DNA of 64,000 nt from Rhinopithecus roxellana (GCF_007565055.1 NC_044567.1:52104260-52168259), one strand, 5' to 3'; shown: positions 44,179 to 55,132, counted from the first letter of the stretch. Program-made: numbers and translations. The notes: generated from the letters alone by a model not told the origin.

Positions 44179-45200
44179 CTATAACACTATTTGGCACAAT
44201 TTTAATATTTCAGGATTTTCATAAATTCAAAAAGGACTCTTCTGTAATTTGAACAGGGTCAATGGCTTCTGCTGTAGACTCTTTCTGAGAAGGGCAGGAG
44301 AGGGGAAAACATAGAGAGGAAAGAACAACATGAGCACTGAGGTCTTCAAGAAAATTGCTGAGCGGTTTTTAGTGGGCATCTCTAACTTTTCAAATAACAG
44401 CTTAATATACAGTACATGACTGTCCTTCATACATGTTCTCATATTCTTTCCTAAAACGGGAGACACAAACTCCCCTCAGTCACCGTGTTCAGTTCTGAAT
44501 GATGTTAATTCCTCTTCTATTTCAGTCACAGTCCTGGATAGTTTGTCCCTGGAGACTCTGAGGTTAATCACCACCCACTTTCCTTATGTAAAATAGCTGG
44601 AGAAAAGAGAAATAAAACTGAAATTGATTCATATATACAAATACAAGCAGAGACTAAAGTATGCATATTTACTACAGTCTTTTTTACTATAACTAGTCAA
44701 AGACCATCATTAATACTTATAACTTCCTTCTTTCACTACCTGTTTCATTGCTACCTTTGCCCTCAGCCACCCTCTCAGCTGATCAGGGTTCTGTATCTGT
44801 TGGAATGACCTAAAATTTTATTCCTGAAGGATCTGAGGCGTTAGTGATCTCATTTTTATAGGGTTGGTATGATCTTCCATTAACTTTTACTGTTGGACAT
44901 AGAAATACCAAGAGACCCACCCCACCCTGAGAATGCCCTAAGGTCCAGGTCTAATCCACTTTGCCCACATTTTGCATCAGCAACACTATTTCTCCTTGGT
45001 AATCAAGGCCAATCACTCAAGCCAGTATGTAACTCCCTTAATTGCCTATTGGTTCAATGGAAGACCTCAAAATAGCTAGGAGGCCATCTCAATTTTCAGT
45101 TAAATGGAATAATTGGTGTGTTTCCTGATAGAAGGATTCCTCCATTAGAAATGAAGACCTCTAAGCCAGATGATCTGTAGGAATGAGAAGCAAACTTTTT
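44179..45200. other. Single-copy stretch, no gene recognised
   Basis: Open frames (44227-44466 minus, 44893-45075 plus) show no resemblance to known proteins. No repeat is recognised. Confidence 0.4.
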
Positions 45201-45202
45201 GT

Positions 45203-45535
45203 TTGCTGGGCACAGTGGCTCATGCTTATAATCCAGCACTTTGGGAGGCTGAGGCGGGCAGATCACAAGGTCAGGAGATCGAGACCAGCCTGGCTAACAC
45301 GGTGAAACTATGTCTCTACTAAAAATACAAAAAAAAAAAAAGAGAGAGAGAGAGAGAATTAGCTGGGTGTGGTGGCGGGTGACTCTAGTCCCAGCTACTT
45401 GGCAGGCTGAGGCAGGAGAATGACATGAACTTGGGAGGCAGAACTTGCAGTGAGCCGAGATTGCGCCACTGCACTCCAGCCTGGGCGACTGAGTGAGACT
45501 CTGTCTCAAAAAAAGACAACAAAACGAAAAAACGA
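45203..45535 (+). mobile_element. Alu SINE with (GA)n in its linker
   Basis: Full-length Alu whose middle A-rich linker has grown to A13 followed by nine GA units (45330-45357). Confidence 0.88.
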
Positions 45536-46765
45536 AAACCTTCTCAAATTTGATGAAAGACATAAATCTATACATCTACACATCCAAGAAGCTCAACATG
45601 CTCTAAAGAGGATAACTCAAAGGGATATACACTGAGAACATTTAAATCAAACTGTCAAGGACAATGACAAAGACAGAATCTTGAAAGCAGCAGAGAAAAG
45701 CAACTTATCCTCTGTCTATCATCTGTCTATCAACAGGTAAATGAATAAAAAAGTAAAAATGATCTTCAGTAAGATTGACAGGTGATTTCTCACCAGTCCC
45801 CATGGAGGCCAGAAGGCAGGGGGGATAATGTATTTAAAGTGTTAAAGAACTGTACACCAAGAATTTGATGTCTAGCAAAATTATTCTTCAAAAATTCAAT
45901 AGGGCCAGGTGTGGTGGCTCACACCTATAATCCCAACACTTTGGGAGGCTGAGGTGGGAGGATCACTTGAGCCTAGGACTTTGAGATCAGCCTTGGCAAT
46001 ATAAGGAGACCCTGTCTCTACAAAAAATTTCTAAAAATTAGCCAAATGCAGTGTCACTCCTGTAATCCCAGCTACTTGGGAGGCTGAGGTGGGAAGATTG
46101 CTTGAGCCTAGGAGTTCAAGGTTGCAGTGAGCCATGCCACTGTATTCAGTCTGGGTGACACAGTGAAACCCTGTCTCAAACAAAAAGGCACTTGACCTTC
46201 ATGTGCCGGCTGGGGTCTCTTCCAGCATACTTTCCTTTCTTTACTGTTTTAAAGCCTTTTTAAATAAACTTCCACTCCTGCTCTGAGAAAAAAAAAAAAA
46301 AAGAAGAAGGAAGGAAAAAAAAAAAAATTCAGACATTCCCAGATATACAAGTTAAGGGAATTTTTCATTTATAGACCTTCCCTACAAGAAATGCTAAACC
46401 CCTTCAGGCTGAAATGAAGGGACACCAGATAGTAACTCAAAGCTATATGAAGAAAGAAACTGGTAAAGGTAACTACTTAGGGAAATATAAAAGCCAGTAT
46501 TATTGTACTTTTCTTTTTTTCCTATATAAACAAATACATAATCTGTGACAATAACAATATAAAGGAGAAGGGTTGGAAATGTATAAGACAAAAGTGTTTA
46601 TGTACTATTTAAAGTAAGGTGGCATTTTTCAAGCTAGGTTGTTATAAGTTTAAGATGTTCTATGTAATTCACAAGGCAACCACTTAGACAATTACTAAAA
46701 AAAAGACAGAAAAGGAAGAAAGAGAGAAATCAAAATGAAACATTACAAAAAATCAACTAAATACA
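45536..46765 (+). mobile_element. Older L1 ORF1 3'-part fragment, interrupted
   Basis: 'gaatcttgaaagcagcagag', 'tggaggccagaaggcag', 'aagaatttgatgtctagcaa' and 'acaagaaatgctaaac...ccttcaggctgaaatga' follow L1M ORF1 and inter-ORF order. A composite insert (45899-46322) splits it. Confidence 0.72.
45899..46322 (+). mobile_element. Composite retrocopy: Alu plus LTR-like 3' end plus poly-A
   Basis: A complete Alu (about 45902-46187, ending 'ctcaaacaaaaa') runs without a gap into about 100 bases ending 'aataaacttccactcctgct' and a poly-A (46288 on). The hexamer AATAAA lies about 20 bases before the A-tract, as in polyadenylated LTR R regions. 'aaaaattca' flanks the whole unit (45890-45898 and 46323-46331). 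The flanking L1 reads continuously across it. Confidence 0.6.
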
Positions 46766-47055
46766 AAAAAAGGCAGTAATGGAGGAATTGAGGAACCAAA
46801 AAACCGTGTAAGACATACAGAAAACAGATAAATGGCAAGAACTCTACAAAATCTGTAGATTTGTATCCTAATCTGATTTTCTGTCTCTGTGAATTTGACA
46901 GAATGCAGATTAGAGTCTACCAGAGACTGACTCATGGGGCAGTAGGGAGTTCTTGCAGAACATTACCATGACCCCAGAAAGTGTCCTCATGCTCCTTCTG
47001 GTCAGTCTCCATTGACAATCTGCCAAAGCAATTCACTGTCCTGATTTTTTTCCAA
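46766..47055. other. Unassigned stretch
   Basis: A-rich start, then mixed sequence. No gene is recognised. Confidence 0.35.
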
Positions 47056-47765
47056 CATAGATTTATTTAGCCTCTTCTAGAACTTTGTATAAATGGAACC
47101 ATAGAGCATGGTTCCTTTAAGGCTTCTGTCACTCAGCAAAATGCTTTTGAGATTCATCTATGTTGTGGGTAGCAGCAAATCATTCCATTTTATTACTGAG
47201 TAGTGTTCCAATGAATGAATTTACTACAGTTGAACATTTTCCTATGGATGGCTGCTAGGACTGCTTCCTGTTTGGGACTACTGTGAGTAAACCAGAAACA
47301 TACCTTATAGTACAAATCTTTTGGTGAAAATACATTTCATTCCTCTTGGTGAACACCAAAGGGTGGGACACTGGGTCAGAGAGTAGGTGCATGTTTACTT
47401 TTACAAGAAACTCCCAGGCCTAGGTTGCAGTGAACTGAGATCACACCACTCCACTCCAGCCTGGGTGACAGAGTGAGACTCCATATCAAAAAAAAAAAAA
47501 AAAAAAAAAAAACTTCCAGGCCTTTTCCCACAGTGGTTGGACCAGTAGTGTGAGAGTTCTGGTTGTTCCACATCCTCACAAATATTCGACCTTGTGGGTT
47601 ATTTTAATTTTAGCAATTTTGAGGGTATAAAATGGTGTGTGATGGATGTGAAATGTAGTTTCAATTTACATTTCCCTGATGACTAACCATGTTGAACATT
47701 TTCATGGGTTAATTGGCTAGACATATGTGTCTTCTTCAACAAAGCATCTGTTCTAATCTTTTACT
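47056..47765 (-). mobile_element. L1M-type LINE-1 fragment split by a short Alu
   Basis: Antisense L1 3'-region wording ('ttgtataaatggaaccatag', 'gattcatctatgttgtgggt', 'acatttccctgatgactaac'). Confidence 0.75.
47421..47509 (+). mobile_element. 5'-truncated Alu with TSD
   Basis: Only the last 65 bases of an Alu plus A27. The TSD is 'aaactcccaggcc' (47408-47420) and 'aaacttccaggcc' (47510-47522). Confidence 0.85.
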
Positions 47766-48174
47766 TATTTTTTTATTAAGTATACAATACATTGTTATTA
47801 ACTGTAGTCACCATGTTTTACAATAGGCCTCTTGAAGTTATTCCTGCCGTCTAACTGAAGTTTGGTATCCTTTGATCAACATCACCCCATCTCTCCAGCC
47901 CCGGGTAACCATATCTGACTCTCCTTCTATGAGTTCCACCTTTTTTTTTTTTTTTTTTTTTTGAGGCAGGGTCTCACCCTATCGCCTAGTCAGGAGTGTA
48001 GTGGCATAATCTGTGTTCACTGCAGCCTCAACCTCCCAGGCTCAAGCAATCCTCCCACTTCAGCCTCCCAAGCAACTAAGCAACTGGGACTACTGGCACG
48101 TGCCACCACACCTGGCTAATTTTTGCATTTTTAGTAGAGATGGGGGTTTCACCATATTGGTCAGGCTGGTTTTT

Positions 48175-48472
48175 TTTTTTTTTTTGAGATGGAGTCTCGC
48201 TCTGCCACCCAGTCTGGAGTGCAGTGGCAGGATCTCAGCTCACTGCAAGCTCTGCCTTCCGGGTTTACGCCATTCTCCTGCCTCAGCCTCCCGAGTAGCT
48301 GGGACTACAGGCGCCCGCCACGTCGCCCGGCTAGTTTTTTATTTTGTATTTTTTAGTAGAGACGGGGTTTCACCATGTTAGCCAGGATGGTCTCGATCTC
48401 CTGACCTCGTGATCCGCCCGTCTCGGCCTCCCAAAGTGCTGGGATTACAGGCTTGAGCCACCGCGCCCGGCC
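48175..48472 (-). mobile_element. AluYR-type SINE nested in the old Alu
   Basis: Antisense young copy ending 'gcttgagccaccgcgcccgg'. The TSD 'gtcaggctggtttt' is at 48160-48174 and 48474-48487. Confidence 0.92.
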
Positions 48473-48537
48473 TGTCAGGCTGGTTTTGAACTCCTGACCT
48501 CAAGTGATCCCCTTGCCTCAGCCTCCCAAAGTGCTAG

Positions 48538-49542
48538 TGTGTCCAGAATTGGTGGGGTCTTGGTCTCGTTGACTTCAAGAATGAAGCCACCAACCCTCAC
48601 GGTGAGTGTTACAGTTCTTAAAGGTGGTACATCCAGAGTTGTTGATTCCTTCCGTCTGGAGTTGTTTGTCCCTCCCAGTGGGTCTGTGGTTTCGCTGGCT
48701 TCAGGAGCGAGGCTGCAGACCTTCGTAGTGAGTGTTACAGCTCATGAAGGCGGCACAGCCCCAAAGAGTGAGCAGCAGCAAGATTTACTGGGAAGACTAA
48801 AAAAAACCCAGCTTCCACAGCACAGAATGGGAACCCACTGGGTTGCTGCTGCTGGTGCTGGTGGCCTGCTTTTATTTGCTTATCTGGCCCCACCCACATC
48901 CTGCTGATTGGTCCATTTTACAGAAAGCTGATTGGTCCGTTTTGACAGAGTGCTGATTGGTGCGTTTACAAACCTTTAGCTAGACACAAAAGTTCTCCAA
49001 GTCCCCACCCTATTAGCTAGATACAGAGTGCGGGTTGGTGCCTTTATGAACCTTTAGCTAGACACAGAGTGCTGATTGGTGCATTTAGGAACCTTTAGCT
49101 AGACACAGAGTGCTGACTGGTGCATTTACAATCCTTTAGCTAGAGGGAAAAGTTCTCCAAGTCCCCACCCGTGAAAGAAGCCCAGCCAGCTTCACCTCTC
49201 ACTGGCACTGGCCGCGGGAGTTTGCAGCGCCTAGCCCAGGCACTTCGGCAGCCCAGAGGAAGCTCATCCCCCTATCAAGACCAGCAGGCCCTGGCCAGCC
49301 GCGCCCAGTGCAGGGCTTGCAGTCCGCACTCACCTGGAACCCGCGCCTTCCCGCGAGCGCAGCCTCTTCCTCCACAACTCCCAGCAAGCAGAGGGAGCCG
49401 GCTCCTGCCTCGGCCAGCCCCAGAGAGGGACCCTCATAGTGCAGGGGTGGACTGAAGGGCTCCTCGAGTGTGGCCAGAGCGGACGCGAGGCCTAGGAGGC
49501 GCCTAGAGCCAGTGAGGGCTGCCAGCACGTTGTCACCTCTCA
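48538..49542 (-). mobile_element. Solo LTR12 (HERV9 LTR)
   Basis: On the minus strand it runs from TGAGAGGTGACA to GGACACA, 1005 bp, with TSD 'ctag' (48534-48537 and 49543-49546) inside the old Alu. Plus-strand 'gctgattggt' units recur at about 48900-49130, so the minus strand has at least six ACCAATC (CCAAT, NF-Y-type) boxes in the U3 repeats. There is a GC-rich U5-side segment (49190-49520). No internal provirus remains, so LTR-LTR recombination is inferred. Confidence 0.92.
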
Positions 49543-49760
49543 CTAGGATTACAGGCATGAGCCACTGCACTTGGCCAAGCTCGACCTTTTTTAGATTCCA
49601 CACATAAGTGAGACTATGCCGTATTTATCTTCAGTACCTCATGTTTTTCACATAACGTATCCTCCAAGTTCATCCATGGGAAACTTTTACCCATTTTTGA
49701 ATTTAGTTATTAGGGTTTTATTATTGAGTTGTAGAACTTTAACATTACATGATAGGTACT

Positions 49761-49964
49761 AGTGAGGCAGGAGAATAGGGTCTGGAGGCAGGGAACCTGA
49801 AGGCAGTTAGCACTGACTTCCTAGAACTGAACCAAAAAGAAAACCTCTCCACACCAAAGTAGCAAAAGGATCAGAGGCTACTCCCGTTATACTGCCTTGC
49901 AGATGAAAAATGGAAAGTACTTCTGATTGATTCCCTCCCACAAATAAATAAGAAATATTTATTT
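49761..49964. other. Unassigned stretch containing one arm of an inverted similarity
   Basis: 49765-49806 resembles the reverse complement of 53254-53297. The rest is not recognised. Confidence 0.4.
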
Positions 49965-50254
49965 TTTGAGGCAGCGTCTCACTCTGTCACCCAGGCTCCA
50001 TGGAGTGCAGTGGCACAATACTGACTCACTACTGCTTCCACCCTCCATGCTCAAGAGATCCTCCCACCTCTGCCTCCCAAGTAGGTGGGACTATAGGTAT
50101 GCACCACCATATTCTGGCTAGTTTTTGTGTTTTTTATAGAGACAGGGTTTCGTCAGGTTGCCCAGGCCAGTCTTGAACTCCTGGCCTCAAGCAATCTGCC
50201 TGCCTCGGCCTCCCAAAGTGCTGGGATTACAGTCATGAGCCACTGCCCCCAGTC
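49965..50254 (-). mobile_element. Alu SINE
   Basis: Antisense Alu ('gaggcagcgtctcactctgt' to 'gagccactgcccccagtc'). Confidence 0.87.
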
Positions 50255-50394
50255 AAAATATGAATAATAAAACACCAAAGATGTGGTGGCCAAACCCTTG
50301 CTGAAGAGATGAGACCTGCGACACTGGGATCCAACCAACCGTCTCAGCAGAAACAGTCAGCTTGGATGGAATAAGAAAACAGCATTTGCTGGAG

Positions 50395-50905
50395 GAGAAA
50401 ACAGCCCTAGAGACACAGAGACAGACAAAGGAGAATGCCATACGAAGATGGAGGCAGAGACAGGGTGAGAGCTACCTACAAGCCAGGGACACCAAGGGGC
50501 ATGGCAGCCTCAAGAACTGGGGAGAGAAAGCAACCCTGGGACACCTCGATTTCAGGCTTCCAGTTTTCAGAACTGAGATTTATATTGTTCCTTCCTTCCT
50601 TCTTTCCTTCCTTCCCTCCCTCCCTCCCTCCCTCCCTCCCTTCCTTCTTCCTTTTTCGTTTCTTCCTTTCTTCTTCTTTTCTATCTTTTTCTCTCTCTCT
50701 CTCTCTTTTTTTGTTTCACTCTGTCACCCAGGCTGGAGTGCAGTGGCGCCATCTCAGCTCACTGGAACCTCCACCTCCCAGGTTCACGATTCTCATGCCT
50801 CAGCCTCCCAAATAGCTGGGATTACAGGTGCACAATACCACACCTGGCCAGATTTATATTGTTTCAAGATACTCCATTTGTGATAATTTGTTATGGCAGT
50901 CCTTG
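50395..50905 (+). mobile_element. MLT1 LTR 3' portion split by an Alu
   Basis: 'ccatacgaagatggaggcag', 'ggcatggcagcctcaagaac' and 'tcaggcttccagttttcaga' match the 3' half of MLT1-type MaLR LTRs. The Alu at 50590-50849 interrupts it. Confidence 0.65.
50590..50849 (-). mobile_element. Alu right monomer with expanded pyrimidine tail and TSD
   Basis: Antisense right arm only (50718-50849). Its tail has become (CCTT)n, (CCCT)n and (CT)n (50590-50710). The TSD 'agatttatattgtt' is at 50576-50589 and 50850-50863. Confidence 0.88.
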
Positions 50906-51185
50906 GAAGTAAATACACACTTTAAAAAATAATTATATAGCAAAAATCTTTGGGGAGGAAGGACCCTGCCAGGGTAAATTAGAATACATTCTTGGAGGGC
51001 AATTTGTATTTGGTTACAGTTTGCACAAAGGAAGAGATCAGGTCAATTTCACCTGCTATTGTTTACAAGAACAAAAAATAGAAACAATTAGTAGCAGGCT
51101 GATATATACATTATAGAACATCCACTCACTGTAAACACACAAAAGGAATGAAAACAGGACTCTTGGTAAGATTTTCTTTCTTTAG
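50906..51185. other. Unassigned stretch; left arm of the 51.1/53.0 kb duplication
   Basis: No gene is seen. Bases from about 51103 onward recur at 53000. Confidence 0.45.
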
Positions 51186-51484
51186 GCCAGGCGTGGTGGC
51201 TCACGCCTGTAATCCCAGCACTTTGGGAGGCCGAGGCAGGTGGATCACGAGGTCAGGAGATCGAGACCATCCGGGCTAACACGGTGAAACCCCATCTCTA
51301 CTAAAAATACAAAAAATTAGCCGGGCGTGGTGGCGGGCGCCTGTAGTCCCAGCTACTTGGGACACTGAGGCAGGAGAATGGCCTGAACCCAGGAGGCAGA
51401 GCTTGCAGTGAGCCGAGCTGAAATGGTGCCACTGCACTCCAGTCTGGGAGACACATCGAGACTCTGTCTCAAAAAAAAAAAAAA
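51186..51484 (+). mobile_element. AluY-like SINE with TSD
   Basis: Full-length Alu. The flanks 'aagattttctttcttta' and 'aagatttcatttcttta' are its TSD. Confidence 0.9.
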
Positions 51485-51756
51485 GATTTCATTTCTTTAA
51501 AAAGAGAGAGACCTGAAGCAAATATGGTGAAATATTTTTAAAATAAAATGACACAATGGGGATGCAACAGCAAAATACACAAAGGGGGAACCCCTACAGG
51601 ACTAAGGCACCCAGTTTTTAAAAAATAAATAAATTACAAGGAAGGAAAAAAACAGAGTGAACGCCACTAGTGGAGACTCATGGAGGTTCTAGTTCTGTTG
51701 TGGCAGAGTAAGTTCCTACCGGGATGGACCTTTCTGCAGAGAATGAATGGAAACTC

Positions 51757-52059
51757 TGGCCAGGCATGGTGGCTCACACCTGTAATCCCAACACTTTGGG
51801 AGGCCAAGGCAGGTGAATCACCTGAGGTTGGGAGTTTGAGACCAGCCGGACCAATATAGTGAAAATCCGTCTCTACTAAAAATACAAAAATTAGCCGGGC
51901 TATGGTGGCGTGTGCCTGTAATATCAGCTACTCAGGAGGCTGAGGTGGGAGAATCACATGAATCCAGGAGGCAGAGGTTGCAGTGAGCCGAGATCGTGCC
52001 ACTGCACTCTAGCCTGGGCGACAGAGGGAGAACTTATCTCAAAAAAAAAAAAAAAAAAA
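51757..52059 (+). mobile_element. Alu SINE
   Basis: Full-length Alu with A19 tail. Confidence 0.9.
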
Positions 52060-52074
52060 GGTTATTTTATTTTT

Positions 52075-52640
52075 ACTATCCTGGAATGTAATACATCTGA
52101 GGAAATTTGCTGTTAACGCCTAGACATGAGGAAACAGAGAATCATGGAAAATTGTCTCCCAACAGCAGCAAGAGGAAAGCAGTTTATCACACATAGAAGG
52201 AAAAGCCTGGAATGGCTGCTAATTTCTCATCAGAAATGAGGGGGCTGGAAGACCCTGAAACATCTTTGAAGTGCCAAAAGAAAAAAATTCTAACCCAGAT
52301 TCTATTTCCAACAAAAAAGAATTTTTTTTTGTTTTTTTTTGAGAGGGAGTCTCGCTCTGTCTCTCAGGCTGGAGTGCAGTGGAGCGACTTGGCTCACTGC
52401 AACCTCCATCTCCCTGGTTCACACAATTCCCCTGCCTCAGCCTCCTGAGTAGCTGGGATTACAGGTGAGGCTTTTTTTTGTATTTTTAGTAGAAACGGGG
52501 TTTCACCATGTTGGCCAGACTGGTCTCGAACTCCTGACCTCAGGCAATCCGCCTGCCTCGGCCTCCCAAAGTGCTAGGATTACAGGTGTGGGACACTGCA
52601 CCCAGCCAAAAGATTTTTCAAGAATGAACATTTAATAAAT
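52075..52640 (+). mobile_element. Older L1 ORF1 fragment split by an Alu
   Basis: 'ctgctaatttctcatcagaa', 'gctggaagaccctg' and 'aacccagattctatttccaa' are L1M ORF1 C-terminal wording. The antisense Alu at 52321-52607 follows, then 'ttcaagaatgaa' resumes. Confidence 0.6.
52321..52607 (-). mobile_element. Alu SINE
   Basis: Antisense Alu with a short deletion in the linker ('acaggtgaggctttttttt'). Confidence 0.87.
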
Positions 52641-52644
52641 GTAC

Positions 52645-52935
52645 AGGCTGGGTATGGTGGTTCACGCCTGTAATCCCAGCACTTTGGGAGGCTGAGGCAG
52701 GCTGATCACCTGAGGTCACGAGTTCAATCAGCCTGGCCAACATGGTTAAACTCCATCTCTATTAAAAATACAAAAATTAGCCAGGTGTGGTGGTGCATGC
52801 CTGCAGTCCCAGCTATTCAGGAGGCTGAGGCAGGAGAATCACTTGAACCCAGGAGGAAGAGGTTGCAGTGAGCTGAGATCACCCCACTGCACTCCAGCCT
52901 AGGCGACAGAGTGAGACTCCATCTCAAAAATAGAA
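52645..52935 (+). mobile_element. Alu SINE
   Basis: Full-length Alu ('ggctgggtatggtggttcac' to 'ccatctcaaaaa'). Confidence 0.9.
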
Positions 52936-53010
52936 AAATAGATTAGAGATTTAAAAAATTGAAAATTATACTATAAAAATTAAAATTATACCTTTAAAAG
53001 TATATACTTT

Positions 53011-53238
53011 TAGAACATCCGCTCACTGTAAACACACAAAAGGAACAAACACAGGACTGTTGGTAAGATTTTATTTCTTTAGGCTGGGCGTGGTGGCTCA
53101 CGGCTGTAATCCCAGCACTTTGGGAGGCCGAGGCAGGTGGATCACGAGGTCAGGAGATCGAGACCATCCTGGCTAACACAGTGAAACCCCATCTCTATTA
53201 AAAATACAAAATATTAGCCGGGCTTGGTGGCGGGCGCC
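53011..53238 (+). repeat. Direct duplicate of 51114-51342 (flank plus Alu 5' part)
   Basis: 'tagaacatcc(a/g)ctcactgtaaac' through 'tttcttta' and the first 155 bases of the same Alu repeat the 51.1 kb locus at an offset of 1897. The copy breaks off inside the Alu at 'ggcgggcgcc'. Confidence 0.9.
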
Positions 53239-53302
53239 AGTAAGTCTGTGCTTATCGGCCTTAGGTTCCCTGCCTCCAGATCCCATTCCCCCGCCTCATA
53301 CC

Positions 53303-54620
53303 CAGTAGTGGAATTGCTGGGTCATATGTTTATTTTTAGTTTTTTGAGGAACCTCTATACTGTTTTCCATAACCCTGTACTAATTTACATTCCCACCAAC
53401 AAAAGGGAAAATGGTTCCCTTTTCTCCACATCCTTGTCAACACCTGTTACCCCTTGTCTTTCTGATAATAGCCATTCTAACAAATGTGAGGTGATGGCTC
53501 ATTGCTATTTTAATTTGTATTTTCCCATGATTAATGATGAGAATTTTTTTTTTTCATTTACCCATTGGCCATTTGTATATCTTCTTTGAGAAGTGTCTAT
53601 TCGTGTCCTTCCTCTATTTTTTAATTGAGTTATTTTCTTGCTGTCAAGTTGGGTTCTTTATATATTTGGGATAGTCACCCATTATCAGAAGTACAGTTTG
53701 AAAATATTTTCTCTATTCTACAGGTTGTCACTTCACTCTGTTGATTGTTTCCTTTGCTGTGTGGAAGTGTTTCAGTTTCATGTCATCTCATCTACATCTT
53801 TTGCTTTAGTTGCCTATGCTTTTGGGGTCATAACCAAAAAGTTATTGCCTAGACCAGTGGGGTTCATGGAGCTTTGCCCCTCTGTTTTCTTCTAGGAGTT
53901 ATACGGTTTCAGATATATTTAAGTCCTTAATCCATTTTGATTTTTGTATATGGAGTGAAATAAAGGTCTAATTGTATTCTTTTGTGTGTGGACATCCAGT
54001 TTTCCCCACACCATTTGTTGAAAAGATGTCCTTTCTCCACTGTGTGTTCTTGGTACCTTCACCAAAAATCAGCTGGTTATAACTGCATGAATTTATTTCT
54101 AGGCTTTCTAATCCGTTCCATTGGTCTATCTGTCTGTTTTTATGCCAGTACCATGCTATTTAGATTACTAAGCTTTGTAGTATATTTTGAAGCCAAGTAG
54201 TGTGATGCCTCCAGCTTTGTTTTTGTTGCTTAAGATTGTTTTGACCATGCAGCATTATTTTGTGTTTCCATATGAATTTTTCTTTTCAAGACGGAGTTTC
54301 GCTCTTGTTGCCCAGACTGGAGTGCAATAGCACAATCTTGGCTCACTGCAATGGTTGCACTCTGCCTCCTGGGTTCAAGAGATTCGCCTGCCTCAACCTC
54401 CCAAGTAGCTGGGACTATAGGCACCCACCACCATGCCTAATTTTTTGTATTTTTATAGAGACGGGGTTTTACCATGTTGGCTTGGCTGGTCTCGAACTCC
54501 TGACCTCAGGTGATCCACCCACCTCAGCCTCCCAAAGTGCTGGGATTACAGTCATGAGCCACTGTGCCTGGCCTGGTTCCATATGAATTTTACCATAATT
54601 TTTTATATTTCTGTGAAAAA
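53303..54620 (-). mobile_element. L1 ORF2 3'-part fragment (antisense)
   Basis: Antisense L1 ORF2 wording ('gtggaattgctgggtcatat', 'tttgttgaaaagatgtcctt', 'ccattggtctatctgtctg', 'tatgccagtaccatgct'). It is interrupted by the Alu at 54283-54576 and ended by the LTR at 54621. Confidence 0.88.
54283..54576 (-). mobile_element. Alu SINE with TSD in the L1
   Basis: Antisense Alu. The TSD 'ttccatatgaatttt' is at 54264-54278 and 54577-54591. Confidence 0.92.
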
Positions 54621-55112
54621 TGTTGCTGGGAATAGGCCCCCCAAATCTGACCATAAATAGACCATGAGAAACTGCCCCTAAACAAAATCTCTGAAGCACT
54701 GTGACATGCTTGTGATGGCTATGACACCCATGCTGGAAGTTGTTGGTTTCCTGGAATGAGGGCAAGGAACACCTGGCCCACCCAGGGCAGAAAACCACTC
54801 AAGGCGTTCCTAAACCACAAACAAAAGCATGAGTGATCTGTGCCTTAAGGACATGGTCCTGCTGTAGATAACAAGCCAGAACCTGTCCCTTTGTTTCCTG
54901 TAAGGAATGCTTTTAGCTAATCTATAATCTATAGAAACAATGATTATCACTGGCTTGCTGTCAACAAATATGTGGGTCAAACTCTGTTCGTGGCTCTCAG
55001 CTCTGAAGGCCGTCAGCCCCCTGATCCCACTCTGCACTCTATTTTTGTGTCTTTGTCTTCATCCCTCTAGTGCCACTGGGTTAAGGTCCCCATGACTGAG
55101 CTGGTCTTGGCA
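54621..55112 (+). mobile_element. 5' LTR of a class II (HML-type, MER9-like) provirus
   Basis: It starts TGTTGCTGGG, ends 'ctggtcttggca' and is followed two bases later by a primer-binding site. It is inserted into the antisense L1. The length of 492 bp and wording such as 'ctgaccataaatagaccatg' suggest a MER9/HERVK9 (HML-3) LTR. The subfamily is a guess. Confidence 0.75.
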
Positions 55113-55114
55113 AG

Positions 55115-55132
55115 TGGCGCCCATACATGGGG
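55115..55132 (+). other. Retroviral primer-binding site, tRNA-Lys-like
   Basis: 'tggcgcccatacatgggg' lies directly after the LTR. TGGCGCCCA is the start of the Lys-type primer site used by HERV-K-related proviruses. One extra base and changes reduce the match. Confidence 0.85.

Larger units (their letters stand above)
47942..49574 (-). mobile_element. Old Alu SINE split by AluYR and LTR12
   Basis: Three pieces make one antisense Alu: 47942-48170, 48474-48537 and 49547-49574 ('gattacaggcatgagccac'). Confidence 0.88.
47766..49760 (-). mobile_element. L1 3'-end fragment carrying a nested stack
   Basis: The left part (47766-47941, 'attaactgtagtcaccatg', 'tctatgagttccacctt') resumes at about 49575 ('ctcgaccttttttagattcc', 'cacataagtgagactatg'). 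The Alu/LTR12 stack lies between, so the stack entered this L1. Confidence 0.75.

Noticed and set aside
52219..52422. 67-codon minus-strand frame
   Set aside because: It spans an L1/Alu junction and has Alu-derived coding only.
53224..54200. Frames of 70-120 codons in 53.2-54.2 kb
   Set aside because: They are antisense readings of an L1 ORF2 fragment.
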